Assembly: GCF_017355955.1 (NCBI RefSeq)
Contig: NZ_JAFFID010000001.1
Coordinates: 1,488,001-1,552,000 of the forward strand
DNA from: Sabulibacter ruber
GTDB taxonomy: Bacteria > Bacteroidota > Bacteroidia > Cytophagales > Hymenobacteraceae
Direction of reading: 5' to 3'
DNA: 64,000 nt
In this document: positions 50,849 to 58,944 of the stretch, in pieces
Position numbering within the stretch: position 1 is the stretch's first letter
Layout of the letters: the number at the start of each line of letters is the position of its first letter
Notes under the pieces: model-generated
What the model saw: the letters and a program-made list of their open reading frames with translations, nothing else
The model's database searches: none
What the model was told of the DNA's origin: nothing
Position numbers and translations under genes: made by a program

Positions 50849-52429
50849 ATGAAAAAGAATTATCGCTTTCAAGTATGGGTTTCGGGCCTGTTCTGCCTTT
50901 CTAGTCTTCTAACGTCCTGTTCAGAAGACGTACTGGAATCTAAAGACCATCTCAACGCTACGTCTAGCTTAGACGCAGTGGTGCAACGTGATGTGACCTT
51001 TTACGCCCTCACAGACAATAACCAACTGGTGAAGTATACCACTAGTGGCAAGGTACAGGAAGCAGGAGCAGTGAATATCACAGGCCTGAGAAGTGGTGAA
51101 AAACTCCTGGCCATTGACTTTCGGCCGGCTACCGGGCAGCTCTACGGGGTGAGCAACCAGAGTTACCTGTACGTGATCAACCAAAACACCGGAAGAGCTA
51201 CCCAGGTGGGCACCATGCCTTTCTCGCCGGCCATAGACGGCACGAAGGTAGGGTTTGATTTCAACCCTACGGTAGACCGCATCCGGCTGGTGACGGATAA
51301 AAACCAAAACCTCAGACTTAACCCAGAAACGGGAGCTGTAGCAGCCACAGACGGAGCCCTGAACCCCGGCGACCCAGATGTGGTGGCGGTGGCCTATACC
51401 AACAGCATGGCAGGCGCTTCTTCTACTACCCTCTATGACATAGATGTAAAAAGCGATAAGCTGTATATTCAGAATCCGCCTAACGCCGGTACGCTGGTGG
51501 AAGTTGGTCGCCTGAACGTGCAGGCGGTGGGAGAAGGAGGCTTTGACATAGCCCCTGATAACTCGCTGGCCCTTGCCGTCCTGTTCGGGCGGGGCGGCGG
51601 AAGCGAGAACCAGAAAGAGGCTTCCAACGGAAACAAATACCGTTTCTACAGCATTGACCTGACCACCGGCAAAGCCATGAACCTGGGCAAAACAGCCCGT
51701 ACCCTTCTGGGCATTGCCATTCCTACCAACCCGGTAGCCTATGGAGTAGATGCCAGCAACAATCTGCTCATCTTCAATCCGTACAATGCTTCCATGGTGG
51801 TCTCTAAAGCCATTACTGGCCTTAAACCCGGTGAACGAGTGTTGGGCATAGACATGCGTCCGGCTACTTCACAACTGTACGCGCTGGGCAGCACCAGCCA
51901 ACTGTATACCGTGAACCTGGCATCGGGTGCCGCTAGCCCCGTAGGTACGCCGTTCACCCCTGCCTTGTCCGGGGAGTATTTCGGGTTTGATTTCAATCCT
52001 ACCGTAGACAGAATTCGCGTAGTGAGCAATACCGGCCAGAACCTGCGCCTGAACCCGAACACCGGCACGGTAGCCATGGCAGACGTGATGCTCAACCCGG
52101 GTAGCCCAGCGGTAGACGCCAGCGCCTATACCAATAACTTCGCCGGGGCCACCACCACCGCGCTGTATAACATTGATTACAACACCGATGGTCTTTACCT
52201 GCAGAACCCGCCTAATGCCGGAACCCAGGTGTTCATTGGCAGCCTGGGAGTAGCAACCGGCCCCAATAACGGGTTTGACATTGGAGGCGTAAGCGGCACC
52301 GCGTTGGCTCTCCTGCAAACCGGCGGACAGTCCGGCATCTACCGCATCAACCTGAGTACCGGTAGCGCTACCCTGGTTTCTACCCTTTCTCAGACTCCGG
52401 TAAGCTTTGCCCTTGGGTTAGGCTTCTAA
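50849..52429 (+). CDS. Lipoprotein with two DUF4394 repeats
   Basis: A 526-residue lipoprotein (lipobox LLTSC, Cys about 24). Two copies of a DUF4394 module (about 45-290 and 300-526) share LLAIDFRPATGQLYGVS / VLGIDMRPATSQLYALG, GFDFNPTVDRIRLV / RIRVV and NLRLNPETGAVAATDG / LNPNTGTVAMADV. The pattern predicts a beta-propeller-like surface protein. The role is unknown. A terminator follows at 52456. Confidence 0.9.
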   Translation: MKKNYRFQVWVSGLFCLSSLLTSCSEDVLESKDHLNATSSLDAVVQRDVTFYALTDNNQLVKYTTSGKVQEAGAVNITGLRSGEKLLAIDFRPATGQLYGVSNQSYLYVINQNTGRATQVGTMPFSPAIDGTKVGFDFNPTVDRIRLVTDKNQNLRLNPETGAVAATDGALNPGDPDVVAVAYTNSMAGASSTTLYDIDVKSDKLYIQNPPNAGTLVEVGRLNVQAVGEGGFDIAPDNSLALAVLFGRGGGSENQKEASNGNKYRFYSIDLTTGKAMNLGKTARTLLGIAIPTNPVAYGVDASNNLLIFNPYNASMVVSKAITGLKPGERVLGIDMRPATSQLYALGSTSQLYTVNLASGAASPVGTPFTPALSGEYFGFDFNPTVDRIRVVSNTGQNLRLNPNTGTVAMADVMLNPGSPAVDASAYTNNFAGATTTALYNIDYNTDGLYLQNPPNAGTQVFIGSLGVATGPNNGFDIGGVSGTALALLQTGGQSGIYRINLSTGSATLVSTLSQTPVSFALGLGF

Positions 52430-52455
52430 GTCATCTGATCCTTTTCTTACTTCCG

Positions 52456-52489
52456 GTTGGTCCTGTCCTACATTTTGGGCAGGACCAAC
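52456..52489 (+). terminator. Terminator after the DUF4394 gene
   Basis: 13-bp stem GTTGGTCCTGTCC / GGGCAGGACCAAC with an 8-base loop; the one mismatch is a U-G pair in plus-strand RNA. TGATTTTAG follows. Confidence 0.65.
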
Positions 52490-52521
52490 TGATTTTAGTG
52501 GAGTAGCCAACAGGCTGCGAT

Positions 52522-52557
52522 GTTTTGGGGCAGTTTTCAGGAAAACGGAGCTAAAAT
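52522..52557. repeat. 36-nt palindrome, copy P18
   Basis: Member GTTTTGGGGCAG-TTTTCAGGAAAA-CGGAGCTAAAAT between the DUF4394 and bestrophin genes. Confidence 0.65.
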
Positions 52558-52690
52558 AGTGCTTGTAGCTTACCCTCAGTAACTTCCTGCAGCCATCAAC
52601 AGAAAACAGGAAGCCAAGCTAAAACCTTTATATTTGAGGCACCTTTACAGCAGCGCGGGCCCTTTTTAACCGCTGCAGCGCTCCTCTCCT

Positions 52691-53551
52691 ATGATCAATT
52701 ACAATCCCAAAGACTGGTTTGTCTTCATTTTTCGCTTCTCCAGATCAGACACCTTCCGGCAGTTACTGCCGCTTTTATTTGCGGTTGGGGTTTATTCTGG
52801 GTTGGTAACGTACCTGGAGCTAAACTATCTGCAGGAAGAAGCGGCAAACCACCTTAAAAATGTGGGGTTGATGCACAGCGTGCTGGGGTTTGTGATTTCC
52901 CTTTTGTTGGTGTTCAGGACCAATACGGCGTATGACCGCTGGTGGGAAGGCCGCAAAGTATGGGGCAGTCTTACCAACTGTTCCCGCAATTTGGCCCTGA
53001 AACTGCAGGCCTGCCTCCAAGAGCCGGAAGACAAACTCTATTTCCGCCAGATGATTCCCAACTTCGCTTTTGCCCTGAAGAACCACCTGCGCGAGAACGA
53101 AGACTACCAGGAACTAGATTCTGTTTTGGACCTGAAAACGGAAAAACACCTCCCAAACCAAATCGCCAACGCTATCTTTTCAAAAGTAAATGACCTGCAC
53201 CAAACCGGGGCCCTCTCTGCGGGGCAGCTGATGATTCTGGACCAGGAAATCAGGAACCTGACCGAGGTGACCGGCGCCAGTGAGCGCATCAAGAATACGC
53301 CTATCCCCTTCACCTACAGCGTCTTCATCAAGAAATTCATCTTCTTTTATGTCATGACGCTGCCGTTTGGGTGGGCTTTCAGCATGGGCTATTATGTGAT
53401 TCCGATGGTGATGCTGGTCTTGTACGCCATGGCCAGCCTGGAATTGATAGCCGAGGAAATTGAGAACCCCTTCGGCTCTGATGATAATGATTTGCCGCTG
53501 GACCAGATCTGCGCCAACATCCGCAAGCACGTAGGCGAGTTGCTGGACTAA
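52691..53551 (+). CDS. Bestrophin-family membrane channel
   Basis: A 286-residue membrane protein with about four helices. Family features are MINYNPKDWFVFIFRFSRSDTFR, the SVLGFVISLLLVFRTNTAYDRWWEGRKVWG signature and the conserved late acidic segment IENPFGSDDNDLPLDQICANI. Bacterial bestrophins (YneE group) form pentameric ion channels. Single gene; the neighbours give no clue to the physiological role. Confidence 0.92.
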   Translation: MINYNPKDWFVFIFRFSRSDTFRQLLPLLFAVGVYSGLVTYLELNYLQEEAANHLKNVGLMHSVLGFVISLLLVFRTNTAYDRWWEGRKVWGSLTNCSRNLALKLQACLQEPEDKLYFRQMIPNFAFALKNHLRENEDYQELDSVLDLKTEKHLPNQIANAIFSKVNDLHQTGALSAGQLMILDQEIRNLTEVTGASERIKNTPIPFTYSVFIKKFIFFYVMTLPFGWAFSMGYYVIPMVMLVLYAMASLELIAEEIENPFGSDDNDLPLDQICANIRKHVGELLD

Positions 53552-53587
53552 GCTTCTCTTCTCCCACCGTAAGGAAACCAACTCTGC

Positions 53588-53980
53588 CTACAAAGGCCCT
53601 GGCCCGTTCTCTATGTTCCTGGTAAGGTAGCGGGTAAGCAAACTTCCTACGGCCCCGGAACCGGCGTATTTGGCAAGGTTGTCCAGCAGTTGAATCTGTT
53701 CATTTTGCAGCCACTTCCACTCTTCAGAGGCTATGAGGTGGAAGCCCCGTACCCCAATACAGATAGCAATCACAATGCCCGCTACTATGATATTCCCTTG
53801 AATAGCCCAATGGATAATGGTTCTGGCCCCTTGTTCGCGGTGGTGCTCCCGGGTGCGGCGGTCTCTGGCAAACCACTCATCTTCTTCTTTGGCTTTTCTT
53901 AACCCAACCTGCGGTAACGGGGAAGCCTTTATGGCATTAAGATCAAGGTCTGAGGGGTTACTAGGCTGATTGGGCTGCAT
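53588..53980 (-). CDS. Small single-TM protein partnered with the Panacea gene
   Basis: A 130-residue protein with a charged N-terminal half (RKAKEEDEWFARDRRTREHHREQGAR), one or two membrane helices (about 56-80, IIHWAIQGNIIVAGIVIAICIGV) and a short tail. I do not recognise a family. Its ATG overlaps the end of the Panacea-domain gene by 20 bases, so its synthesis depends on translation of that gene. In Panacea systems the partner is often a toxin, sometimes a small membrane protein (established knowledge); that role here is inference. Confidence 0.65.
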   Translation of the reverse strand: MQPNQPSNPSDLDLNAIKASPLPQVGLRKAKEEDEWFARDRRTREHHREQGARTIIHWAIQGNIIVAGIVIAICIGVRGFHLIASEEWKWLQNEQIQLLDNLAKYAGSGAVGSLLTRYLTRNIENGPGPL

Positions 53981-54470
53981 GCGGAGCGTTTACTAGCTTC
54001 TGATAATACTCCTTGATAAGGTTGTTAGGGATAATGACGTTGTTGTTATGCTTTCCTTGCGTGTCCCACACCATCTTCCAGGGTGTGTTATCCTGGTGGG
54101 TCATGGCAGATAGATCTACTCCGGTATACCGCCCATACACTTCCCAGATCTTTTCCAGGAACGGTACCAGTTCGGTATGGGTCAGGGCTACGGGTGCACT
54201 CTCGCCAGGATTAGGCCCCGGGGCCATTTGCCTGATGGGCTCGCCGCCAAAATCTTTGAAGCTGTAGTAAACGGAAGGAACCACGGGCCCGTATTTCCAC
54301 GCTTCTACCGGTTCGCTTAGTAGCGGTTCACCAGCCAAAGCCAAATACCACCCGTGCGCAATGTAAACCAGTTTCACCAGTTTCATATTGGTTACGGGTT
54401 CGCCGGTGTCAAACGACTTTTTGATAAAGAAGTTGGCAATGGCGAGGGCATTTTCCATGGATGTAATCAT
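53961..54470 (-). CDS. Panacea/SocA-like (DUF4065) antitoxin-domain protein
   Basis: A 169-residue protein of the Panacea family (DUF4065, SocA antitoxin-like). The signature is MENALAIANFFIKKS, MKLVKLVYIAHGWYLAL, EPVEAWKYGPVVPSVYYSFK and a C-terminal helical part ending in NNLIKEYYQKLVN. Family members act as antitoxins or as proteolytic adaptors. The ATG four codons later (54458) is an equally good start. It is directly followed, with overlap, by a small membrane-protein gene on the same strand. Confidence 0.88.
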   Translation of the reverse strand: MITSMENALAIANFFIKKSFDTGEPVTNMKLVKLVYIAHGWYLALAGEPLLSEPVEAWKYGPVVPSVYYSFKDFGGEPIRQMAPGPNPGESAPVALTHTELVPFLEKIWEVYGRYTGVDLSAMTHQDNTPWKMVWDTQGKHNNNVIIPNNLIKEYYQKLVNAPHAAQSA

Positions 54471-54654
54471 TAGCTCTTAAAAATAACGACGGGCCAATTG
54501 AGAAAGTTTAGCCCAAAGGCGAACAAAAATATAATAATCTGCCTGGTAAAACAAAGCGTCTTCCAGAGTTTATTTCCTGAAAAGCAGAGGGATAGAGAAG
54601 TCATTTCTAAAAGGAGGCTGAAAATAACCCAAAGGGCTCCCGGCATGCAAAAGA

Positions 54655-54690
54655 CAGAAGGCCTGAGGCATTTTTGCCCCAGGCCTTCTG
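54655..54690 (-). terminator. Terminator after the GAF gene
   Basis: 15-position stem (CAGAAGGCCTG...) with a 6-base loop, its only mismatch being a G-U pair in minus-strand RNA, followed by TCTTTTGC. It lies 22 bases past the GAF-gene stop. Confidence 0.75.
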
Positions 54691-54711
54691 TTCATTAACA
54701 GTATATGTTTC

Positions 54712-55260
54712 TTATGCCAGTGCCCCTTTGTTTTTCTGGGTGTACAGCCGGCATTTCCAAAGCTCCAGTTCATCCATGACCAGTTTGGCCATGTATTCTA
54801 AGGTAATCTGGTCATCCTTTGAGAACTCACGGGGTTCCTTGTCTAAAATGCAGACCGAGCCCAGGTTATAACCATCGTAGGTGGTTAAGGGAACTGCCGC
54901 GTAAAACCGTAGCCCAAACTGCCCTGCCACCAACGGATTGTTCAGAAGGCAAGGTTCTTTCAGGGTATCGGTGAAAACGGTGGCCTCGTTCCTGAGAATA
55001 GCCAATGAACACAGACTCATGCCCCTGTCTGCGCCGCTTTCGCCTTCCATGCCCACGTTCCCTTTAAACCATACTTTATCCTTGTCCACAAAAGATACCA
55101 GGGAAATAGGTACCTTGAACACATGGGCCGCCAGTGCGGCTATGTGCCTGAAAGGTCCTTCCGTATCTATCTCTAAAATCTGGTAATCATGTAATTTTTG
55201 AACCCGATCTGTCTCATTCTCGGGGATGATCTCCATACCAAACGTATTAGTCATTGCCAT
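54712..55260 (-). CDS. GAF-domain sensory protein
   Basis: A 182-residue protein that is essentially one GAF domain (about 25-165): RHIAALAAHVFKVPISLVSFVDKDKVWFKGNVG, SLCSLAILRNEATVFTD and VPLTTYDGYNLGSVCILDKEPREFS. There is no output domain, so it probably works with partner kinases or is a stand-alone ligand binder. Single gene ended by a clear terminator. The 290 bases to the divergent AAA gene are AT-rich and should hold both promoters. Confidence 0.88.
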   Translation of the reverse strand: MAMTNTFGMEIIPENETDRVQKLHDYQILEIDTEGPFRHIAALAAHVFKVPISLVSFVDKDKVWFKGNVGMEGESGADRGMSLCSLAILRNEATVFTDTLKEPCLLNNPLVAGQFGLRFYAAVPLTTYDGYNLGSVCILDKEPREFSKDDQITLEYMAKLVMDELELWKCRLYTQKNKGALA

Positions 55261-55550
55261 AGACGCTATACTCTCTCTTCTGACTCTAATCTCCTGTTGA
55301 ATTCTGCTATACGAAAGGCACTCTACAGAGTTATCTATAAAATTAAAGTTAATAATAGAATATTTATATTATAGTATTTCCCACATATTTATTCTACGTG
55401 TTTCTTCCTCTCTTCCATGCCTTTAGCCAATCAGAAGTCAATCTTCCTCTGGTTAACAAAAATCGTTCCCTTTGAAATTTCTTACTCTGAACCCTTCTCA
55501 GCGATGAAATTTTTCTTGTACCTTCAAGGAGAGATAACAGAATTTCACGC

Positions 55551-56894
55551 ATGAACCCATCGGAAGAAGCGGCCCTGCAAGGACTGCTGGAAGCACTTAG
55601 ATTTTCCCCAGACAACGTGCCTTTGCGCAAACATATTGCTTCTATTTACACCAGCCTTAACCGTCTGGAAGAAGCCGAGGCACAGTTACTCCTTGGTTTG
55701 CAGCACGCGCCTCAGGACAATAGCCTGAAACTACTTCTGGCCGAGGCCTACTTTAAGCGCGGCAAATACTCGGCGGCCTTTGTAGTGGTAGAAGAGTTGC
55801 ACACCACAGATTACAACCCCGCCGAAGTTAACCTGTTGCACGCCCGTCTTTTGCTAGCCACCCAGGAACCCACCGAGGCGCTGGAGCGGTACATGCTGGC
55901 TACGCAGCAAGACCCCACCGCGCAGGACGCTGAGTTGGAGAAGGAGATCACTGAACAGGCCCACCCCGGCTTATCAGAATTTGATTTCAAGGTACCCACC
56001 CAGGCTCCGGACCAAGGCATAAACAGCCACATTGAGAAGCCCACCATCAAGTTCCAGGACGTGGGCGGCATGGAGAAGGTGAAGGAGGAGATTGAGATGA
56101 AGATCATCCACCCCCTGAAGCACGCGGATCTCTACAAAGCCTACGGCAAGAAAATAGGCGGCGGTATTCTCATGTACGGCCCTCCTGGCTGCGGAAAAAC
56201 CCTGCTGGCCCGCGCCACGGCCGGCGAGGTGAACGCTTCCTTTATTTCGGTGGGCATCAATGACATCCTGGATATGTGGATTGGCAATTCAGAGAAAAAC
56301 CTGCACCAGGTCTTTGAACTGGCCCGCTCCCAGGCGCCTTGTGTGCTGTTTTTTGACGAGGTAGATGCCCTGGGTGCCTCCCGTACCGATATGCGCAAAA
56401 GCGGCGGTCGCCACCTCATCAACCAGTTCCTGTCAGAGCTGGATGGCGTGGAATACTCTAACGAAGGGGTTCTGATTCTGGCCGCCACCAACACGCCCTG
56501 GAACATGGACTCAGCGTTCCGCCGGCCGGGCCGCTTTGACCGCATTGTGTTCGTGACGCCGCCTGATCAGAAAGCCCGTCAGGCCATTCTGGATGTGCTT
56601 CTGCAAGACAAACCCACCCACAAGATCAACACCGAGGCCCTGGCCAAGAAGGCGAAAGAATTCTCCGGCGCTGATCTAAAGGCCGTGGTAGACGTAGCGG
56701 TGGAGATGAAACTGCGCGAGTCAATGAAAAAGGGCGTTGCGTTGCCCATTGAGCAGAATGATCTGACCAAAGCCCTGGACCAGGTGCGGCCCTCTACCAA
56801 AGAGTGGTTCAGCACGGCCCGTAATTACGCCTTGTACTCCAACGAAAACGGACTGTACGATGAAATTCTGGAGTATTTAGGCATTAAGAAATAA
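55551..56894 (+). CDS. TPR-AAA+ ATPase (CDC48/FtsH-like AAA domain)
   Basis: A 447-residue cytoplasmic protein. Residues 1-135 are TPR-like helices; residues about 165-380 are one AAA+ domain with Walker A GPPGCGKT (210-217), pore-loop candidate DMWIGNSEKN, Walker B VLFFDEVDA (265-273), sensor-1 ATNTPW and the arginine-finger region RRPGRFDRI. The substrates are not known. Followed after only 4 bases by a TPR/membrane protein gene, so the two are co-translated and likely work together. Confidence 0.9.
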   Translation: MNPSEEAALQGLLEALRFSPDNVPLRKHIASIYTSLNRLEEAEAQLLLGLQHAPQDNSLKLLLAEAYFKRGKYSAAFVVVEELHTTDYNPAEVNLLHARLLLATQEPTEALERYMLATQQDPTAQDAELEKEITEQAHPGLSEFDFKVPTQAPDQGINSHIEKPTIKFQDVGGMEKVKEEIEMKIIHPLKHADLYKAYGKKIGGGILMYGPPGCGKTLLARATAGEVNASFISVGINDILDMWIGNSEKNLHQVFELARSQAPCVLFFDEVDALGASRTDMRKSGGRHLINQFLSELDGVEYSNEGVLILAATNTPWNMDSAFRRPGRFDRIVFVTPPDQKARQAILDVLLQDKPTHKINTEALAKKAKEFSGADLKAVVDVAVEMKLRESMKKGVALPIEQNDLTKALDQVRPSTKEWFSTARNYALYSNENGLYDEILEYLGIKK

Positions 56895-56898
56895 CAAC

Positions 56899-58095
56899 AT
56901 GGAAGCCATCAACCAAAGCCGGGCGTTACTGCTCATTGAGCAGGGAAAATACAACCTGGCCGAAAAAGAACTGAGAAGGGCCTTGTCAGAGGACATCCAC
57001 CATGGCCTGAACCACGCGTACCTGGCCCTGTGCCTGATCAACCAAAAGAAAGCGAAAGAAGCCCTAAAAGAAGCCCAGCTAGCCATTGCGGAGGAGCCGG
57101 ATCTTGCCTTCGCCCACTATATCCTGAGCGCCATCTATTTTGAGGAAGGTCAGACAAAAGAAAGCGAAGCCGCCATCCGGGAAGCGCTGGACCTGGACCC
57201 GTATGAGGCTACATATTACCACTTGCTGGGCAACATTTATTTCACGCAAGGCAAATGGCAGAAAGCCCTGGAGTTAGCCCGCGAAGGCCTGGCCGTGGAG
57301 CCCGAGAACGTGAACTGTCTGAACCTGCAGGCCCGTGCCCTCAATCGCCTGGGTGAGAAGAACCTGGCTTCTGAAACCTTTACCCATGCTTTTCAGCAGG
57401 CCCCTGATAACTCTGAGACGCACACAAACCAAGGCTGGGTGTACCTGGAGCAGAACAAGCATAAACCGGCCTTGCAGCACTTCCAGGAGGCCCTGCGGCT
57501 GGACCCCACCTCTGAGTTCGCCCGGGAGGGACTGGTGGAAGCGCTCAAAGCCAAATACTGGATCTACCGCGCCTTTCTGCAGTTCAGCTACAAGGTTACT
57601 TCTATTGGAAACGGCGCGCGCTGGGGCCTGTACATTGGCATGATTCTGCTGGTGCGGGTGATGCCGCTGCTCCTGCCCTTTTACCTGATGCTGGTGTTTT
57701 TCACCTGGTTTTCAGATTTGATCTTCAATACGCTGCTCCGTTTCAACTCCTACGGCAGACAGGCCCTGAACAAGGAAGAAATCAACGGGTCTAACCTGTT
57801 TCTGGTCTTGTTTCTGGGCGGAATTACCTCACTAGTCGTAGGGATGACCCTTCCGCTGAAAGAGGCTTTTTCACTGGGTGCGGTGCTGTTGGGTCTGCTC
57901 TTTCCGGTGGCCGGCACCTTGCAGCTAGCCAACCGGAAAACCCGGCAGAAATCTACCTGGATCACCGTAGGCATAGCCGTACTAGGCTTGGCGGCCGTGG
58001 TTTGTACTATTCTGGGCCTTGCCCTCGGCGACACCTTATTGGGGGCTTTTTATGTGGCCGTTTTGGGGTATACCTGGGTGCGGCAAGCGCTCTAG
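56899..58095 (+). CDS. TPR-repeat membrane protein
   Basis: A 398-residue protein with about five TPR units (residues 1-215) and a C-terminal membrane region with four to six helices (about 235-395). The TPR part faces the cytoplasm if the first helix goes in, and could dock the AAA+ protein encoded just before. No catalytic motif is visible. Ended by the perfect bidirectional terminator at 58145. Confidence 0.85.
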   Translation: MEAINQSRALLLIEQGKYNLAEKELRRALSEDIHHGLNHAYLALCLINQKKAKEALKEAQLAIAEEPDLAFAHYILSAIYFEEGQTKESEAAIREALDLDPYEATYYHLLGNIYFTQGKWQKALELAREGLAVEPENVNCLNLQARALNRLGEKNLASETFTHAFQQAPDNSETHTNQGWVYLEQNKHKPALQHFQEALRLDPTSEFAREGLVEALKAKYWIYRAFLQFSYKVTSIGNGARWGLYIGMILLVRVMPLLLPFYLMLVFFTWFSDLIFNTLLRFNSYGRQALNKEEINGSNLFLVLFLGGITSLVVGMTLPLKEAFSLGAVLLGLLFPVAGTLQLANRKTRQKSTWITVGIAVLGLAAVVCTILGLALGDTLLGAFYVAVLGYTWVRQAL

Positions 58096-58144
58096 TTCCT
58101 AAACCTTATACTCCGTTTTTAACTCAATTATCAGAAAATACCCC

Positions 58145-58188
58145 AAAAACAAAGCGGGAGCCGATACATCGGCTCCCGCTTTGTTTTT
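58145..58188. terminator. Perfect bidirectional terminator
   Basis: 21-bp perfect stem (AAAAACAAAGCGGGAGCCGAT and complement) with a 2-base turn and A/T runs on both sides, between the convergent TPR membrane protein and YceI genes. Confidence 0.92.
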
Positions 58189-58204
58189 GAAGACGTGGGC
58201 AAAC

Positions 58205-58741
58205 TTAGGCTTGCTTCACTAACTGGATTTCAGCGTTCAGACGGATGTCATCGCTCACTACCACGCTGCCGGCCTCGGTTACGGCGTTCCAGGTCAGGCC
58301 AAACTCTTTGCGGCTGATCTTACCGTTAACCGTGAAACCGGCTTTGGTCTGGCTGTAAGGGTCTACCACAATGCCGCCAAATTCTACGTTCACGGTCACG
58401 GGTTTGGTAGTGCCTTTGATGGTAAGGTCGCCGTGTAACAGGGCGGAGTCTTCGCCGGTTTTCTCGTAGCGGTTGCCCACAAATCTGATTTCGGCGTGGG
58501 TTTCGGCCTCAAAGAAATCCGGGGATTTCAGGTGCGTGTCGCGCTGCTCGTTGTTGGTGTTGATGGAGTTGACATCGGCGGTGAACACCACGCTGGAAGC
58601 CGTAGAGAAATCATCGCTTTCGGTTTCCACTTCCACGTTGAAGCTCTGGAAATAACCAGTTACCGTGGTGATCATGAGGTGCTTCACTTTGAACTGTACT
58701 TCGCTGTGCATCGGGTCAAGAACCCATTTGATAGTTGCCAT
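58205..58741 (-). CDS. YceI-family lipid-binding-like protein
   Basis: A 178-residue YceI domain: KWVLDPMHSEVQFKVKHLMITTVTGYFQSFN, the SPDFFEAETHAEIRFVG segment and GDLTIKGTTKPVTVNVEFGG. These lipocalin-like barrels bind isoprenoid chains. There is no signal peptide, unlike E. coli YceI, so this copy is probably cytoplasmic. Single gene. Confidence 0.93.
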   Translation of the reverse strand: MATIKWVLDPMHSEVQFKVKHLMITTVTGYFQSFNVEVETESDDFSTASSVVFTADVNSINTNNEQRDTHLKSPDFFEAETHAEIRFVGNRYEKTGEDSALLHGDLTIKGTTKPVTVNVEFGGIVVDPYSQTKAGFTVNGKISRKEFGLTWNAVTEAGSVVVSDDIRLNAEIQLVKQA

Positions 58742-58882
58742 AGGGGTATGTAGGGGTTAAACAGAATTTTAACTTAAGGTGGGGAGTACGGAATGTCCTC
58801 TTCCCGGGTTGGATTTCAAAAGCTACATTTAATGTAGCTACATAAATATAGATTTTCTGTTACACCTCCAAACCGGGTTTCT

Positions 58883-58918
58883 GTTTCTAAGCTCTTTTCA
58901 GGAAAACATGCGGGAAAT
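58883..58918. repeat. 36-nt palindrome, copy P19
   Basis: Member GTTTCTAAGCTC-TTTTCAGGAAAA-CATGC, right arm degenerate, 27 bases beyond the FUSC stop. Confidence 0.5.
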
Positions 58919-58944
58919 GAAGCCCCTGCTTTATGGGTCCGTAG

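Noticed and set aside
54498..54698. Open frame of 66 codons between the Panacea and GAF genes
   Set aside because: It overlaps the terminator hairpin and lacks any recognisable features.
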